Assembly (NCBI GenBank): GCA_001897525.1
Contig: MKTB01000018.1
Coordinates: forward strand, 62,001 to 126,000
DNA: 64,000 nucleotides
Source: Bacteroidetes bacterium 43-16
GTDB lineage: Bacteria; Bacteroidota; Bacteroidia; Chitinophagales; Chitinophagaceae
Direction of reading: 5' to 3'
Below, piece by piece: positions 33,392-43,212 of this stretch. The translations under genes and the position numbers were made by a program. Each line of letters begins with the position of its first letter. The first letter of the stretch is position 1. The notes below the pieces were generated by a model, which saw only the letters and a list, made by a program, of their open reading frames with translations, was not told the DNA's origin and searched no databases.

Positions 33392-34261
33392 ATGAAAAAG
33401 ACACTTCAATTGAGCGCTATGGCCGCAATGCTGTTCGCAACAGCCACCATGAGCTGTAACAATGCATCTGACAGCAAAAGCGAGTCCGGTACCGCTGCAA
33501 CAGGTGGAAGCCATAACCTTAAGTTCAACCTGAAACCAGGCACTGCTTATAGTTATGACATGGATGTGCTGCAAAAAATAGAAGCTGCAGGCACTACCTC
33601 TACCAATAACCTGTATTCCAAATACACCTTCAATGTAAAAGAAGCTACAGAAGGCAATGCAAAAATGGAAGTGGTGTATGACTTAATGAGAATGGAGGTC
33701 AAATCTGCGGGCAATACCATGAAAATGAGCTCTGAAGATCAGACTCCGGAATCTCAGGCGTTCAGGGATATGGTGAACAAACCATTTTCTATGATCGTAA
33801 GCCCGGAAGGAAAAGTAGTGAGCATCGAAGGATGGGAAAGCATTGACAAGACCGGTACTATGAAGTCTGAAGACTTAAAGCAAACCATGGAAACTTCCCT
33901 GAACATCTTCCCCGACAAACCGGTAAAAGTAGGTGATACCTGGAAAAAAGACATGAACACCACCATGCAGATGTTTAAAATGAATATCTCCAGCACTTAT
34001 ACCCTGACAGAAGTAAAAGATAATGTAGCTACGATTAGTTTAAATTCAGACATTAGTATGCTGCAAGGCGATGCCCCTTCTAATGGAATGGACATGAACA
34101 TGAAAGGCACACAAAAAGGTAAAATGGAAGTGGACATCAATACAGGTATGACCCTCTCCGGTACCATTACCCAGGACATCAAAGGAGAGATGAAAGCCCA
34201 AGGCCAAACCATGCCTATGAGCATCACAAGTGATATAAAAATTACCGGTAAGCAAAAATAA
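33392..34261 (+). CDS. DUF6263-like lipoprotein
   Basis: 289 residues. Lipoprotein signal MKKTLQLSAMAAMLFATATMSC. The mature domain starts with LKFNLKPGTAYSYDMDVLQ, then alternates long beta strands (NAKMEVVYDLMRMEVKSAG, NVATISLNSDIS) and ends with a repeated MSGTITQDIKGEMKAQGQTMPMSITSDIKITG pattern. This matches my memory of the Bacteroidota DUF6263 family. Function unknown; probably outer-membrane-attached in the periplasm. Confidence 0.78.
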   Translation: MKKTLQLSAMAAMLFATATMSCNNASDSKSESGTAATGGSHNLKFNLKPGTAYSYDMDVLQKIEAAGTTSTNNLYSKYTFNVKEATEGNAKMEVVYDLMRMEVKSAGNTMKMSSEDQTPESQAFRDMVNKPFSMIVSPEGKVVSIEGWESIDKTGTMKSEDLKQTMETSLNIFPDKPVKVGDTWKKDMNTTMQMFKMNISSTYTLTEVKDNVATISLNSDISMLQGDAPSNGMDMNMKGTQKGKMEVDINTGMTLSGTITQDIKGEMKAQGQTMPMSITSDIKITGKQK

Positions 34262-34290
34262 AATCGCTGCCCGTATCATACATACACATC

Positions 34291-34325
34291 AATGCTGTCC
34301 CGGGATCCGGGGCAGCATTTTTCAT
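34291..34325 (+). terminator. Terminator of the DUF6263-like gene
   Basis: AATGCTGTCCCGG and CCGGGGCAGCATT form a 13-base stem with one wobble, followed by TTTT. Confidence 0.85.
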
Positions 34326-34390
34326 GGAAGCGATCAACCTATAACTCCCGGCCGGGAAAGTCCAACATGACGCAGGCTAAAAAATTTTAA

Positions 34391-34422
34391 TTCAAAATGT
34401 AAAGTATAGTTTACATTTTGAA
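34391..34422. promoter_or_regulatory. Palindromic operator of the XRE/membrane-protein operon
   Basis: TTCAAAATGTAAA (34391-34403) and TTTACATTTTGAA (34410-34422) are perfect 13-base arms with a 6-base spacer, 36 bases before the first gene. Probable binding site for the XRE-type regulator encoded in the same operon (autoregulation inferred). Confidence 0.65.
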
Positions 34423-34458
34423 TACTTTGCTTTACTTTTACAAAAAGATTCAATTTAC

Positions 34459-34860
34459 ATGAAGGTCAGCATGGTATTTCCCCGTTTTTTTAAATGGCTC
34501 GGCTTGTTATTATTTATACTGGGCGCAGCGATTCCTTATGAGGGGGATGTAGATGATATTACTCAACCGCTCGGTTTACTGATACAGGTAGCCACCTTTA
34601 CGGGCTTACTTTTCATGGCAGGGTCCAGGTTAAAAGAAGAAGATGAATGGAGCCAGCACATAAGGCTCAACAGCATTCAGTGGGCCTTACTAGTGTATAT
34701 GGCGATCAGGATCGGGATGAAAGCAATCGCATTCTATACCCGCGACCCGGACTGGCTGCCGGTCAGCTTCCAGGTCAATATGCTGCTCATCATTTTCATT
34801 GTGCTTTTTTATAGCAGAACCAAATTAATCCCTTTCTTATCCCGTAAGCACCAAGAATAG
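34459..34860 (+). CDS. Four-TM membrane protein paired with an XRE regulator
   Basis: 133 residues with four hydrophobic segments (about 12-25, 42-58, 80-95, 108-125). The motif SRLKEEDEWSQHIRLNSIQWALL between TM2 and TM3 resembles a conserved EDE...IRL.S.Q pattern of Bacteroidota membrane proteins that always come with a small helix-turn-helix protein. No transporter signature. Stop codon is 2 bases before the regulator's start, so translation is probably coupled. Confidence 0.75.
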   Translation: MKVSMVFPRFFKWLGLLLFILGAAIPYEGDVDDITQPLGLLIQVATFTGLLFMAGSRLKEEDEWSQHIRLNSIQWALLVYMAIRIGMKAIAFYTRDPDWLPVSFQVNMLLIIFIVLFYSRTKLIPFLSRKHQE

Positions 34861-34862
34861 AT

Positions 34863-35063
34863 ATGCAGAATTCAATCAAAGTAGAACGGGCCAGGAAGGA
34901 CATTACACAGGAAGCGCTGGCGCAGGCTGTAGGCGTATCGCGCCAGACCATCATTTCTGTAGAATCAGGGAAATATATCCCTTCCACCATACTAGCCCTG
35001 AAGATCGCGCGATTTTTTCATACAAACGTAGAAACCATTTTCACTTTAGACCCAAAAGATTAA
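34863..35063 (+). CDS. XRE-family helix-turn-helix regulator
   Basis: 66 residues, essentially one Cro/CI-type domain: RARKDITQEALAQAVGVSRQTIISVESGKYIPSTILALKIARFF. This short form is the typical partner of a membrane protein encoded just upstream. It presumably binds the palindrome at 34391-34422. 11 bases before the serine hydrolase gene. Confidence 0.92.
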   Translation: MQNSIKVERARKDITQEALAQAVGVSRQTIISVESGKYIPSTILALKIARFFHTNVETIFTLDPKD

Positions 35064-35074
35064 ACAAGCATTTT

Positions 35075-36457
35075 ATGATCAAAAAATTATTCACCCTGAT
35101 CAGCTTTTTATGGGCTTGCCAAGCTGCTTATGCACAAAACCCGCAAGCATTCTGGCTGCAGTTTAAAAAACTGTATAATGCCGATCAATATACCACGATG
35201 TATGATCTGCTCGCCCCTTCTTTTAAAGCGCAGATGAGCCTGAAGGAACATACTGCCTTTTTTAAAAACAACATAAAGCAGGGCGCTGGTAAAATGAACA
35301 GCGCCGTATTACTACAATACGGGGATGAAGGAAATACGTTCCTGCTTTCTTTTGAAAAGATGCAACTGGAAGTGCTCCTGGTACTGGACCAAAAGGATAA
35401 AGTCCTGGGATGGATGTGGCAGCCTTATAAAGCGATCAAGACTCCAACGATTAGCATCCGCTACGACAATCCTTTAAAGACTAAAACCGACAGCACCATT
35501 GATCAGGAGGCCCGGAGGTATATAGCACAATATCCAAAGGCCAGGCTTAGCTTTGCCATCGTAAGTCCGGCAAAAACCGATTATTACTATTACGCAGCCG
35601 ATGAACTACCCGATGCGCAAAGCGTTTATGAATTGGGATCGATCACCAAGACCTATATAGGATGGCTTGTAGCCCGGGCGGTAACAGAAGGCAAGCTGGA
35701 TCTGGCAACAGACATCCGGCAATATCTTAAAGGTCCTTACAAAAACCTGGAACGGAATGGCCGACCCATTTTGATCAAACATTTGCTGAACCACAGCTCA
35801 GGACTACCGAGGCTACCGGAAGATTACATGAGTTTTATAAAAGACAACTATAATCCTTATGAAAGCTATAGCAATGAAGACCTGTTGAAAAGCCTGCAGA
35901 AAAGTAAATTATCAGCGGCACCAGGAACACAATCTGTCTATTCTAATTATGGTTACGGCATCCTGGGATACCTACTGGAGCAGGTGTATCAACAACCCCT
36001 GGAACAATTGCTTAATCACAAACTTCAATCCGTTTTACAACTGGACAGCATTACCTTTAAACCCACACCTCCATTGATCCAGGGGTATGATGAAGGCATG
36101 GAACCCGTTCCTGCCTGGACCTTTAAAGCAATGGCGGGTGCAGGTGCCCTGAAGACAACCCTTAAAGCCACTGCAGCTTTTCTGCAACAGCAGATCAATG
36201 AACAAGACAAAGCGATAAAGCTCAGCCACACGGTTATTGATCCCCATATACAACCACTCATCGCCTATGCCTGGCAGGTTGCGCCCTTCAAAAAGCAGGC
36301 AGATACCCTGATCTGGCACAATGGTATGACCGGAGGCTTCAGTAGCTTTTACGGATTCTTTACACAGCAAAAAACAGGACTGGTGATACTAAGCAATGTT
36401 GCACAACCTACAGATGCTTATGCAAATGAAATTTTAAAGAGTTTACAGGAGCAATAA
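35075..36457 (+). CDS. Serine hydrolase, class C beta-lactamase family
   Basis: 460 residues. Signal peptide (MIKKLFTLISFLWACQAAYAQ), a small N-terminal alpha+beta domain (about 22-115, resembling DUF3887), then the beta-lactamase-like domain. Active-site Ser and Lys lie in SITKTYIGWL (SxxK), the Tyr in YSNYGYGILG (YxN) and the third motif in HNGMTGGFSSF (HxG). Family members are penicillin-binding carboxypeptidases, esterases or D-amino-acid peptidases. It sits third in an operon with the XRE and membrane proteins, suggesting induction by a cell-envelope signal. Confidence 0.88.
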   Translation: MIKKLFTLISFLWACQAAYAQNPQAFWLQFKKLYNADQYTTMYDLLAPSFKAQMSLKEHTAFFKNNIKQGAGKMNSAVLLQYGDEGNTFLLSFEKMQLEVLLVLDQKDKVLGWMWQPYKAIKTPTISIRYDNPLKTKTDSTIDQEARRYIAQYPKARLSFAIVSPAKTDYYYYAADELPDAQSVYELGSITKTYIGWLVARAVTEGKLDLATDIRQYLKGPYKNLERNGRPILIKHLLNHSSGLPRLPEDYMSFIKDNYNPYESYSNEDLLKSLQKSKLSAAPGTQSVYSNYGYGILGYLLEQVYQQPLEQLLNHKLQSVLQLDSITFKPTPPLIQGYDEGMEPVPAWTFKAMAGAGALKTTLKATAAFLQQQINEQDKAIKLSHTVIDPHIQPLIAYAWQVAPFKKQADTLIWHNGMTGGFSSFYGFFTQQKTGLVILSNVAQPTDAYANEILKSLQEQ

Positions 36458-36481
36458 CCTATAAGCCTAAAGATTCAAAAT

Positions 36482-36521
36482 AAACAGCCCGTGACTGCGA
36501 ACACAAGTTACCGGCTGTTTA
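36482..36521. terminator. Convergent hairpin terminator
   Basis: AACAGCC near 36482 pairs with GGCTGTT near 36515, with T-rich ends both ways, between two convergent genes. Confidence 0.6.
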
Positions 36522-37076
36522 TTTCCTTCCCGGAGCAAAGCTAAAGCCTACATTCAGCCCCACATGAGCAGGCGTTCTTTTCACATTTATAGCAGGGTCG
36601 TTTTTTACCGTATTCATATCTTCTTCAAACTTGTCAGACCAGAAGGCATATTGCAGGCCTACAAAAATACGGTTGGCATTACGCCCTACCTTGAAGAAAG
36701 AACCGATACCGGCACCCGGTCCGTTATAAACCTTATTATAGTGAGCCGCTCCTACTACCTTGATTACAGAATTGGTCCCGAAAAGCCCGTAAACCACAGG
36801 GTTCACTTTCTTGTCTGCCAGGAAGCGGTAGTACAGCATTCCATTATAGCCTAGCCCGGAGAGATAATAACCCACACCGGCACTCAATCCTAAACCTTTC
36901 ACCGGCTCGTAGGCAAGGTTAACCCCTACCACACCGCCATATACATTCCCCGTACCAAATCCCAGGTAGGCTTTAGGCCGGTAAGCCTGCTCCTTGACTG
37001 CGATCTCGTTTTGTGCGTAACCAAAGCTTATGCCTGAAAGGGCATATACCATAAACAGTAAACATTTCTTTTTCAT
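36519..37076 (-). CDS. Secreted hypothetical protein, outer-membrane beta-barrel-like
   Basis: 185 residues from ATG 37076, which gives the signal peptide MKKKCLLFMVYALSGISFGYAQ (an upstream in-frame start at 37202 would run into the SRP RNA terminator and is rejected). Repeating glycine-rich strands (AYLGFGTGNVYGGVVGVNLAYEPVKGLGLSAGVGYYLSG, RIFVGLQYAF, HVGLNVGFSFAPGRK) suggest an eight-strand outer membrane barrel. No family name assigned. Confidence 0.75.
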   Translation of the reverse strand: MKKKCLLFMVYALSGISFGYAQNEIAVKEQAYRPKAYLGFGTGNVYGGVVGVNLAYEPVKGLGLSAGVGYYLSGLGYNGMLYYRFLADKKVNPVVYGLFGTNSVIKVVGAAHYNKVYNGPGAGIGSFFKVGRNANRIFVGLQYAFWSDKFEEDMNTVKNDPAINVKRTPAHVGLNVGFSFAPGRK

Positions 37077-37219
37077 GCTGTATCCATTATACCTGGGCGC
37101 AATAATAGCACATTCATCCAGGATGAGACCATCAAATATAAAAATTAAAGGAGAAAAAAACCGCAAAAGAAGGCAGGTAAACAAATCTATTAAAGGCGGC
37201 ACTTAGGGGCACAAAAAAA

Positions 37220-37313
37220 GGCAAGTTACTTATATCGCACCGCTCAACCATCTATCCTTGCTGCATTCCTGCCCTGGGGAGGTTCAATAGGAGCTGGTCG
37301 TATAAGACTTGCC
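37220..37313 (-). ncRNA. ffs: Signal recognition particle RNA (4.5S type)
   Basis: About 94 nt on the minus strand. The conserved apical part is visible as CCAGGGCAGGAATGCAGCAAGG (the SRP core with GGAA-type tetraloop and GCAGC). Outer stem: GGCAAGTC...TATA at the 5' end pairs with TATA...ACTTGCC at the 3' end. A T7 tract (37219-37213 on the minus strand) ends transcription. With Ffh it targets membrane proteins to the translocon. Confidence 0.93.
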
Positions 37314-37318
37314 GGCTG

Positions 37319-37349
37319 CAAAGGTAGGTATTTTGATTAAAAAAACAAA
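37319..37349 (-). promoter_or_regulatory. ffs promoter, perfect Bacteroidota form
   Basis: On the minus strand TTTG (37349-37346), 19 bases, TACCTTTG (37326-37319). The expected start, about 6 bases on, coincides with the 5' end of the RNA at 37313. Confidence 0.85.
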
Positions 37350-39259
<1,910 letters not shown>

Positions 39260-39356
39260 TTCTTTGTAGCGGATTTCTGTTTTAACCGTCTTTTTATTAA
39301 CTTCGCCCAGCATTTTTGCTGAAAAATTATATTCAAAAACATAAAAACGATATACA

Positions 39357-40229
39357 ATGGCTGTATTAGTCAACAAAGATTCTAAAGTAATCGTACAAGG
39401 TTTTACCGGTACAGAAGGTACGTTCCATGCAACGCAAATGATTGAATATGGAACTAATGTGGTAGGTGGTGTAACACCTAACAAAGGTGGTACTACACAC
39501 CTGGATCGTCCGGTTTTCAATACAGTAAAAGATGCCGTAACTACAACAGGTGCTGATACTTCTATTATATTTGTACCCCCTGCATTTGCTGCTGACGCTA
39601 TTATGGAAGCTTCTGATGCCGGCATTAAAGTGATCATTTGTATCACGGAAGGTATCCCGGTTCAGGATATGGTAAAAGCACGTGAATACATCAATGGTAA
39701 AGATGCCCGCCTGATCGGTCCTAACTGTCCTGGTGTGATCACTGCAGGAGAAGCGAAAGTAGGTATCATGCCTGGTTTTGTATTTGAAAAAGGCAGGATC
39801 GGTATCGTTTCCAAATCAGGTACTTTGACTTATGAAGCAGCAGACCAGGTGGTAAAAGCAGGTCTGGGTGTGTCTACAGCAATCGGTATTGGAGGAGATC
39901 CTATCATCGGTACTACGACTAAAGAAGCGGTTGAAATGCTGATGAACGATCCTGAAACCGATGGTATCATCATGATCGGTGAGATCGGTGGTAACATGGA
40001 AGCGGAAGCTGCAAAATGGTTGAAAGACAATATGCGCAAACCAGTGGTTGGTTTCATCGCAGGTCAGACAGCGCCTCCGGGCCGCCGTATGGGCCATGCC
40101 GGTGCGATCATCGGCGGTGCTGATGATACAGCCGCTGCAAAAATGAAGATCATGGGCGAATGTGGTATCCATGTTGTCGACAGCCCTGCCAATATCGGAA
40201 GAACAATGGCAGACGTTATTAAAAAATAA
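39357..40229 (+). CDS. sucD: Succinate-CoA ligase, ADP-forming, alpha subunit
   Basis: 290 residues. Rossmann CoA-binding domain ([42 protein letters not shown]) and ligase domain with the phosphorylated His in [44 protein letters not shown] is characteristic. It converts succinyl-CoA to succinate in the TCA cycle with SucC, which is not adjacent here. Monocistronic with a strong terminator. Confidence 0.96.
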   Translation: MAVLVNKDSKVIVQGFTGTEGTFHATQMIEYGTNVVGGVTPNKGGTTHLDRPVFNTVKDAVTTTGADTSIIFVPPAFAADAIMEASDAGIKVIICITEGIPVQDMVKAREYINGKDARLIGPNCPGVITAGEAKVGIMPGFVFEKGRIGIVSKSGTLTYEAADQVVKAGLGVSTAIGIGGDPIIGTTTKEAVEMLMNDPETDGIIMIGEIGGNMEAEAAKWLKDNMRKPVVGFIAGQTAPPGRRMGHAGAIIGGADDTAAAKMKIMGECGIHVVDSPANIGRTMADVIKK

Positions 40230-40241
40230 TCAATTCTCACG

Positions 40242-40267
40242 AAACCCGCTGAAAAGCGGGTTTTTTT
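40242..40267 (+). terminator. Terminator of sucD
   Basis: AAACCCGCT, loop GAAA, AGCGGGTTT then T-run, 13 bases after the stop. Confidence 0.92.
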
Positions 40268-40372
40268 ATACCCTTGACCCTCCATTATACCCAACACGTA
40301 GAACCGGTCTGAAATTTTATTTCTGCCTGTCACCGAAATTATATTAAAATATTTCATAATTTCATCATACCT

Positions 40373-41479
40373 ATGAATGAAGAAATATTTTACCTTTTGG
40401 GCCTGTACCATACAGAAGGGATCGGGCCTTTACTCGGCCGGAAGCTCTTAACGCATTTCGGCGCAGCCAAAGCCTTATTCCAGGCTTCCGCCAAAGAGCT
40501 TAAAATGGTGGAAGGCATTGATCATTCCCGGATCGCCTTTATCAAAAAAGGATTTGACACTAAAGTCGTTGAAAAGACACTACAGCTTATCGAAAAACAT
40601 AAGATAAAAGTGCATAGCCTTTTATCGGATACCTATCCCTACCGGCTTAAAGAGATCAGCGATGCCCCCTGTGTATTATTTTCAAAAGGAAATGCAGACC
40701 TGAACCGGGCAAGACCTGTAGCCATCATCGGTTCCCGGCACAATACCGCACAGGGCAGACAATTCACCGAAGAGCTGGTACAAACACTCAAAGCACATCA
40801 TGTATTTATCATCAGCGGGCTGGCCTATGGTATCGACATCATTGCACACCGGGCGGCCATAGCAGCCGGTATCCCCACCCTTGCGGTATTGGCCCATGGC
40901 CTGGATACGATATACCCTGCGGCTCACCTGAAGACCGTAGACCAAATGCTGCAACAGGATGGCGGCATCATTTCGGAATATCCTCCCGGCACTGTACTGA
41001 AAAAACAAAACTTCCCCGCCAGGAACCGCATCGTTGCCGGTATGACGGATGCTACCATCGTGATAGAGACCGACATCAAAGGTGGCGCTATGATCACGGC
41101 AAAACTGGCTTTAAACTATAACAGGGAAGTCTTTGCCCTGCCCGGCCGCTATAATGACCCGCGCTCCGGAGGCTGCAATTACCTCATCAAAACGAATATA
41201 GCTCAACTCATCACCCAGGGAGCAGACATTATCTCCTTTATGAACTGGGAAGAAGACCTGAAACAGAAGACCACAAGCCTGCAAACTAAATTATTTGACA
41301 CTATTTCCACAGCAGAGCAATCCCTGCTCGGGCTCATCAGCGACAAGGAAAACATTCATATAGATGAACTGCAGATAAAGTCAGGACTGAGCAACTCCGG
41401 GCTGGCCAACCTTTTACTACAATTAGAATTCATGAATCTAATCATTTCACTACCCGGGAAAAGGTACAAACTGGCTTAA
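40373..41479 (+). CDS. dprA: DNA-processing protein DprA
   Basis: 368 residues. N-terminal HhH/SAM-like region (LGLYHTEGIGPLLGRKLLTHFG), then the Rossmann DprA core (about 105-300): VAIIGSRHNTAQG, FIISGLAYGIDIIAHRAA, FPARNRIVAGMTDATIVIET, and a C-terminal winged helix (STAEQSLLGLISDKENIHIDELQIKSGLSNSGLANLLLQLE). It loads RecA on incoming single-stranded DNA during natural transformation. 21 bases before radC-like gene region on the same strand. Confidence 0.95.
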   Translation: MNEEIFYLLGLYHTEGIGPLLGRKLLTHFGAAKALFQASAKELKMVEGIDHSRIAFIKKGFDTKVVEKTLQLIEKHKIKVHSLLSDTYPYRLKEISDAPCVLFSKGNADLNRARPVAIIGSRHNTAQGRQFTEELVQTLKAHHVFIISGLAYGIDIIAHRAAIAAGIPTLAVLAHGLDTIYPAAHLKTVDQMLQQDGGIISEYPPGTVLKKQNFPARNRIVAGMTDATIVIETDIKGGAMITAKLALNYNREVFALPGRYNDPRSGGCNYLIKTNIAQLITQGADIISFMNWEEDLKQKTTSLQTKLFDTISTAEQSLLGLISDKENIHIDELQIKSGLSNSGLANLLLQLEFMNLIISLPGKRYKLA

Positions 41480-41539
41480 GGGCAAACAAAACTACCCTGA
41501 ATGGCATTATACTATATTCCACCAAACACCGCCGATAAG

Positions 41540-42232
41540 ATGAATCAAAACAAACCAATCAGAGACTGGGCCGCGGACGACAAACCCAGGGAGAAAATGC
41601 TGAACAAAGGTGCCCCTGCACTCTCCGATGCCGAACTGATCGGCATACTATTGGGAACGGGAGCAAAAAACAAATCGGCAATAGACCTGGGCCGGGAAAT
41701 TATGACCATAGCTCATAATAACCTGCATACCCTGAGCAAATTCAACCTGAAACAATTGCAGCAGATCAAAGGTATAGGACTGGCCAAAGCAGTAACACTG
41801 ACTGCGGCACTGGAACTGGGCAGAAGAAGACAGGCCGCCAATATCCTGGAGCGGAAAAAATTTGGCAGCAGTAAAGAAGCGGCCCTATTCCTCATCCCCC
41901 TGATGCAGGATTTCGAAACGGAAAAATTCTGTGTTTTATACCTCAACCATGCCAACAAACTAATAGGCTACGAGTTCATTAGCCACGGCAGCCTGAACGC
42001 AACCCTTGTAGACATTAAAGTGATCCTGCGGAATGCCCTGCACCACCTGGCCAGTAAAATTATTTTAGCACACAACCACCCCTCCGGCAACCCTAAAGCT
42101 TCCCCTTCAGATATACAGTTGACCAATAAGATAAAACAGGCGGCTAAACTCATGGATATTGATTTGCTGGACCACATCATCGTTGCGGAGAATACCTATA
42201 CCAGCCTTAAAGATGAGGCATTGATCCAATAA
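41540..42232 (+). CDS. radC: RadC/JAB-domain protein
   Basis: 230 residues from ATG 41540 (an in-frame ATG at 41501 would add 13 non-conserved residues). N-terminal helix-hairpin-helix region (DKPREKMLNKGAPALSDAELIGILLGTG), then a JAB1/MPN-type metal site HNHPSGNPKASPSD (His, His, Asp). Traditionally called a DNA repair protein; the true role is uncertain. Follows dprA closely and may share its transcript. Confidence 0.92.
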   Translation: MNQNKPIRDWAADDKPREKMLNKGAPALSDAELIGILLGTGAKNKSAIDLGREIMTIAHNNLHTLSKFNLKQLQQIKGIGLAKAVTLTAALELGRRRQAANILERKKFGSSKEAALFLIPLMQDFETEKFCVLYLNHANKLIGYEFISHGSLNATLVDIKVILRNALHHLASKIILAHNHPSGNPKASPSDIQLTNKIKQAAKLMDIDLLDHIIVAENTYTSLKDEALIQ

Positions 42233-42387
42233 TGTGGAAATGGGCATAACTTTTGACGGGTATTACAGTACATTCCGTCCAGATAAATTATTTTGCAAAA
42301 CAATTACATCACCCCCTTTTGTGAAATAACCTGAACAACTCGGCCAACATATCAGTCACTATCGGTTTAATAGGTACCCCGGCAGCC

Positions 42388-43206
42388 ATGGAGCAGCGTA
42401 TAGCACTATGGGCGCAGGTCCCGGGATTCAGCTTTAAATTTTTATGTCTCAGCCATATCCCTCCTTCTCACCAAGAAGCAGAGGTGTCCCTTGTTGAGGA
42501 CATAGACGAAGTGATCCTGCAAAGCGACTGTATCGACCTGGTAGAGGAGTCGCCCCAGGTCTATGAATATTTTCAAAAAGCGGTAAAAGCACATAAAGAT
42601 GTGTTTTTTGCCAACCCATTTGTACTTAGCTCAGAACAGTTGAGGCAATGCAGTCTCCTGGTTAAAGAATCCGGGATCAGATGTCAGCCCGGCCTCTACC
42701 TCAGGTACCAGGAAGATATCGCAGCAAGCAGTAAGTATGTATTTAAGTTCCTGGAGTCCGGCATTTCCCTGACCGGTAACCAGTCGATCAGCTACAATAA
42801 ATGGCTGGCTTTGGTCAATAACCATGTCGATCTCCTGTCCTTCCTGGCCCATGCACCTATAAAACGTATCGCAGCCTTTTCGCTGCCGGTGAACAATATA
42901 GAACATGCACTGCTCAATTTCCGGATCCAGTTTGATAACCGCTCCGTGGGCAATTGCACCATCAACATCAATGCATTGGTAGAAGAGCAGATCAGTTGCC
43001 TGTACAATGAGGCACAGCAAAAACTGATCTTGTGGTCAAAAAACAACACCGCTCCGAATGATATTTTTGATCAAAGTTGCGTTATTAGTGCAATGGAGGA
43101 CTTTATTCATCATTCCGTTGAAAAGATAGGCACTAAAGTCACTATCTTTGATGCCTTGAATACAGTAGAACTCACAAAAGATATCTTAAACCAAATTGAG
43201 GCATAG
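42388..43206 (+). CDS. Gfo/Idh/MocA-like protein with start codon in doubt
   Basis: 272 residues from ATG 42388. The same frame stays open upstream to 42325 and encodes VTIGLIGTPAAMEQRIALWAQVPGF, which is the Rossmann strand and glycine loop expected at the true N-terminus of this family. Only a CTG (42331) or ATA is available there as start, so the gene may use a rare start or have lost it. Later parts fit the family in degenerate form (AVKAHKDVFFANPF for the GKHVFxEKP motif, without its catalytic Lys-Pro). It ends 6 bases before the sugar-phosphate transferase gene, suggesting a polysaccharide role. Confidence 0.65.
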   Translation: MEQRIALWAQVPGFSFKFLCLSHIPPSHQEAEVSLVEDIDEVILQSDCIDLVEESPQVYEYFQKAVKAHKDVFFANPFVLSSEQLRQCSLLVKESGIRCQPGLYLRYQEDIAASSKYVFKFLESGISLTGNQSISYNKWLALVNNHVDLLSFLAHAPIKRIAAFSLPVNNIEHALLNFRIQFDNRSVGNCTININALVEEQISCLYNEAQQKLILWSKNNTAPNDIFDQSCVISAMEDFIHHSVEKIGTKVTIFDALNTVELTKDILNQIEA

Positions 43207-43212
43207 TTAGCT

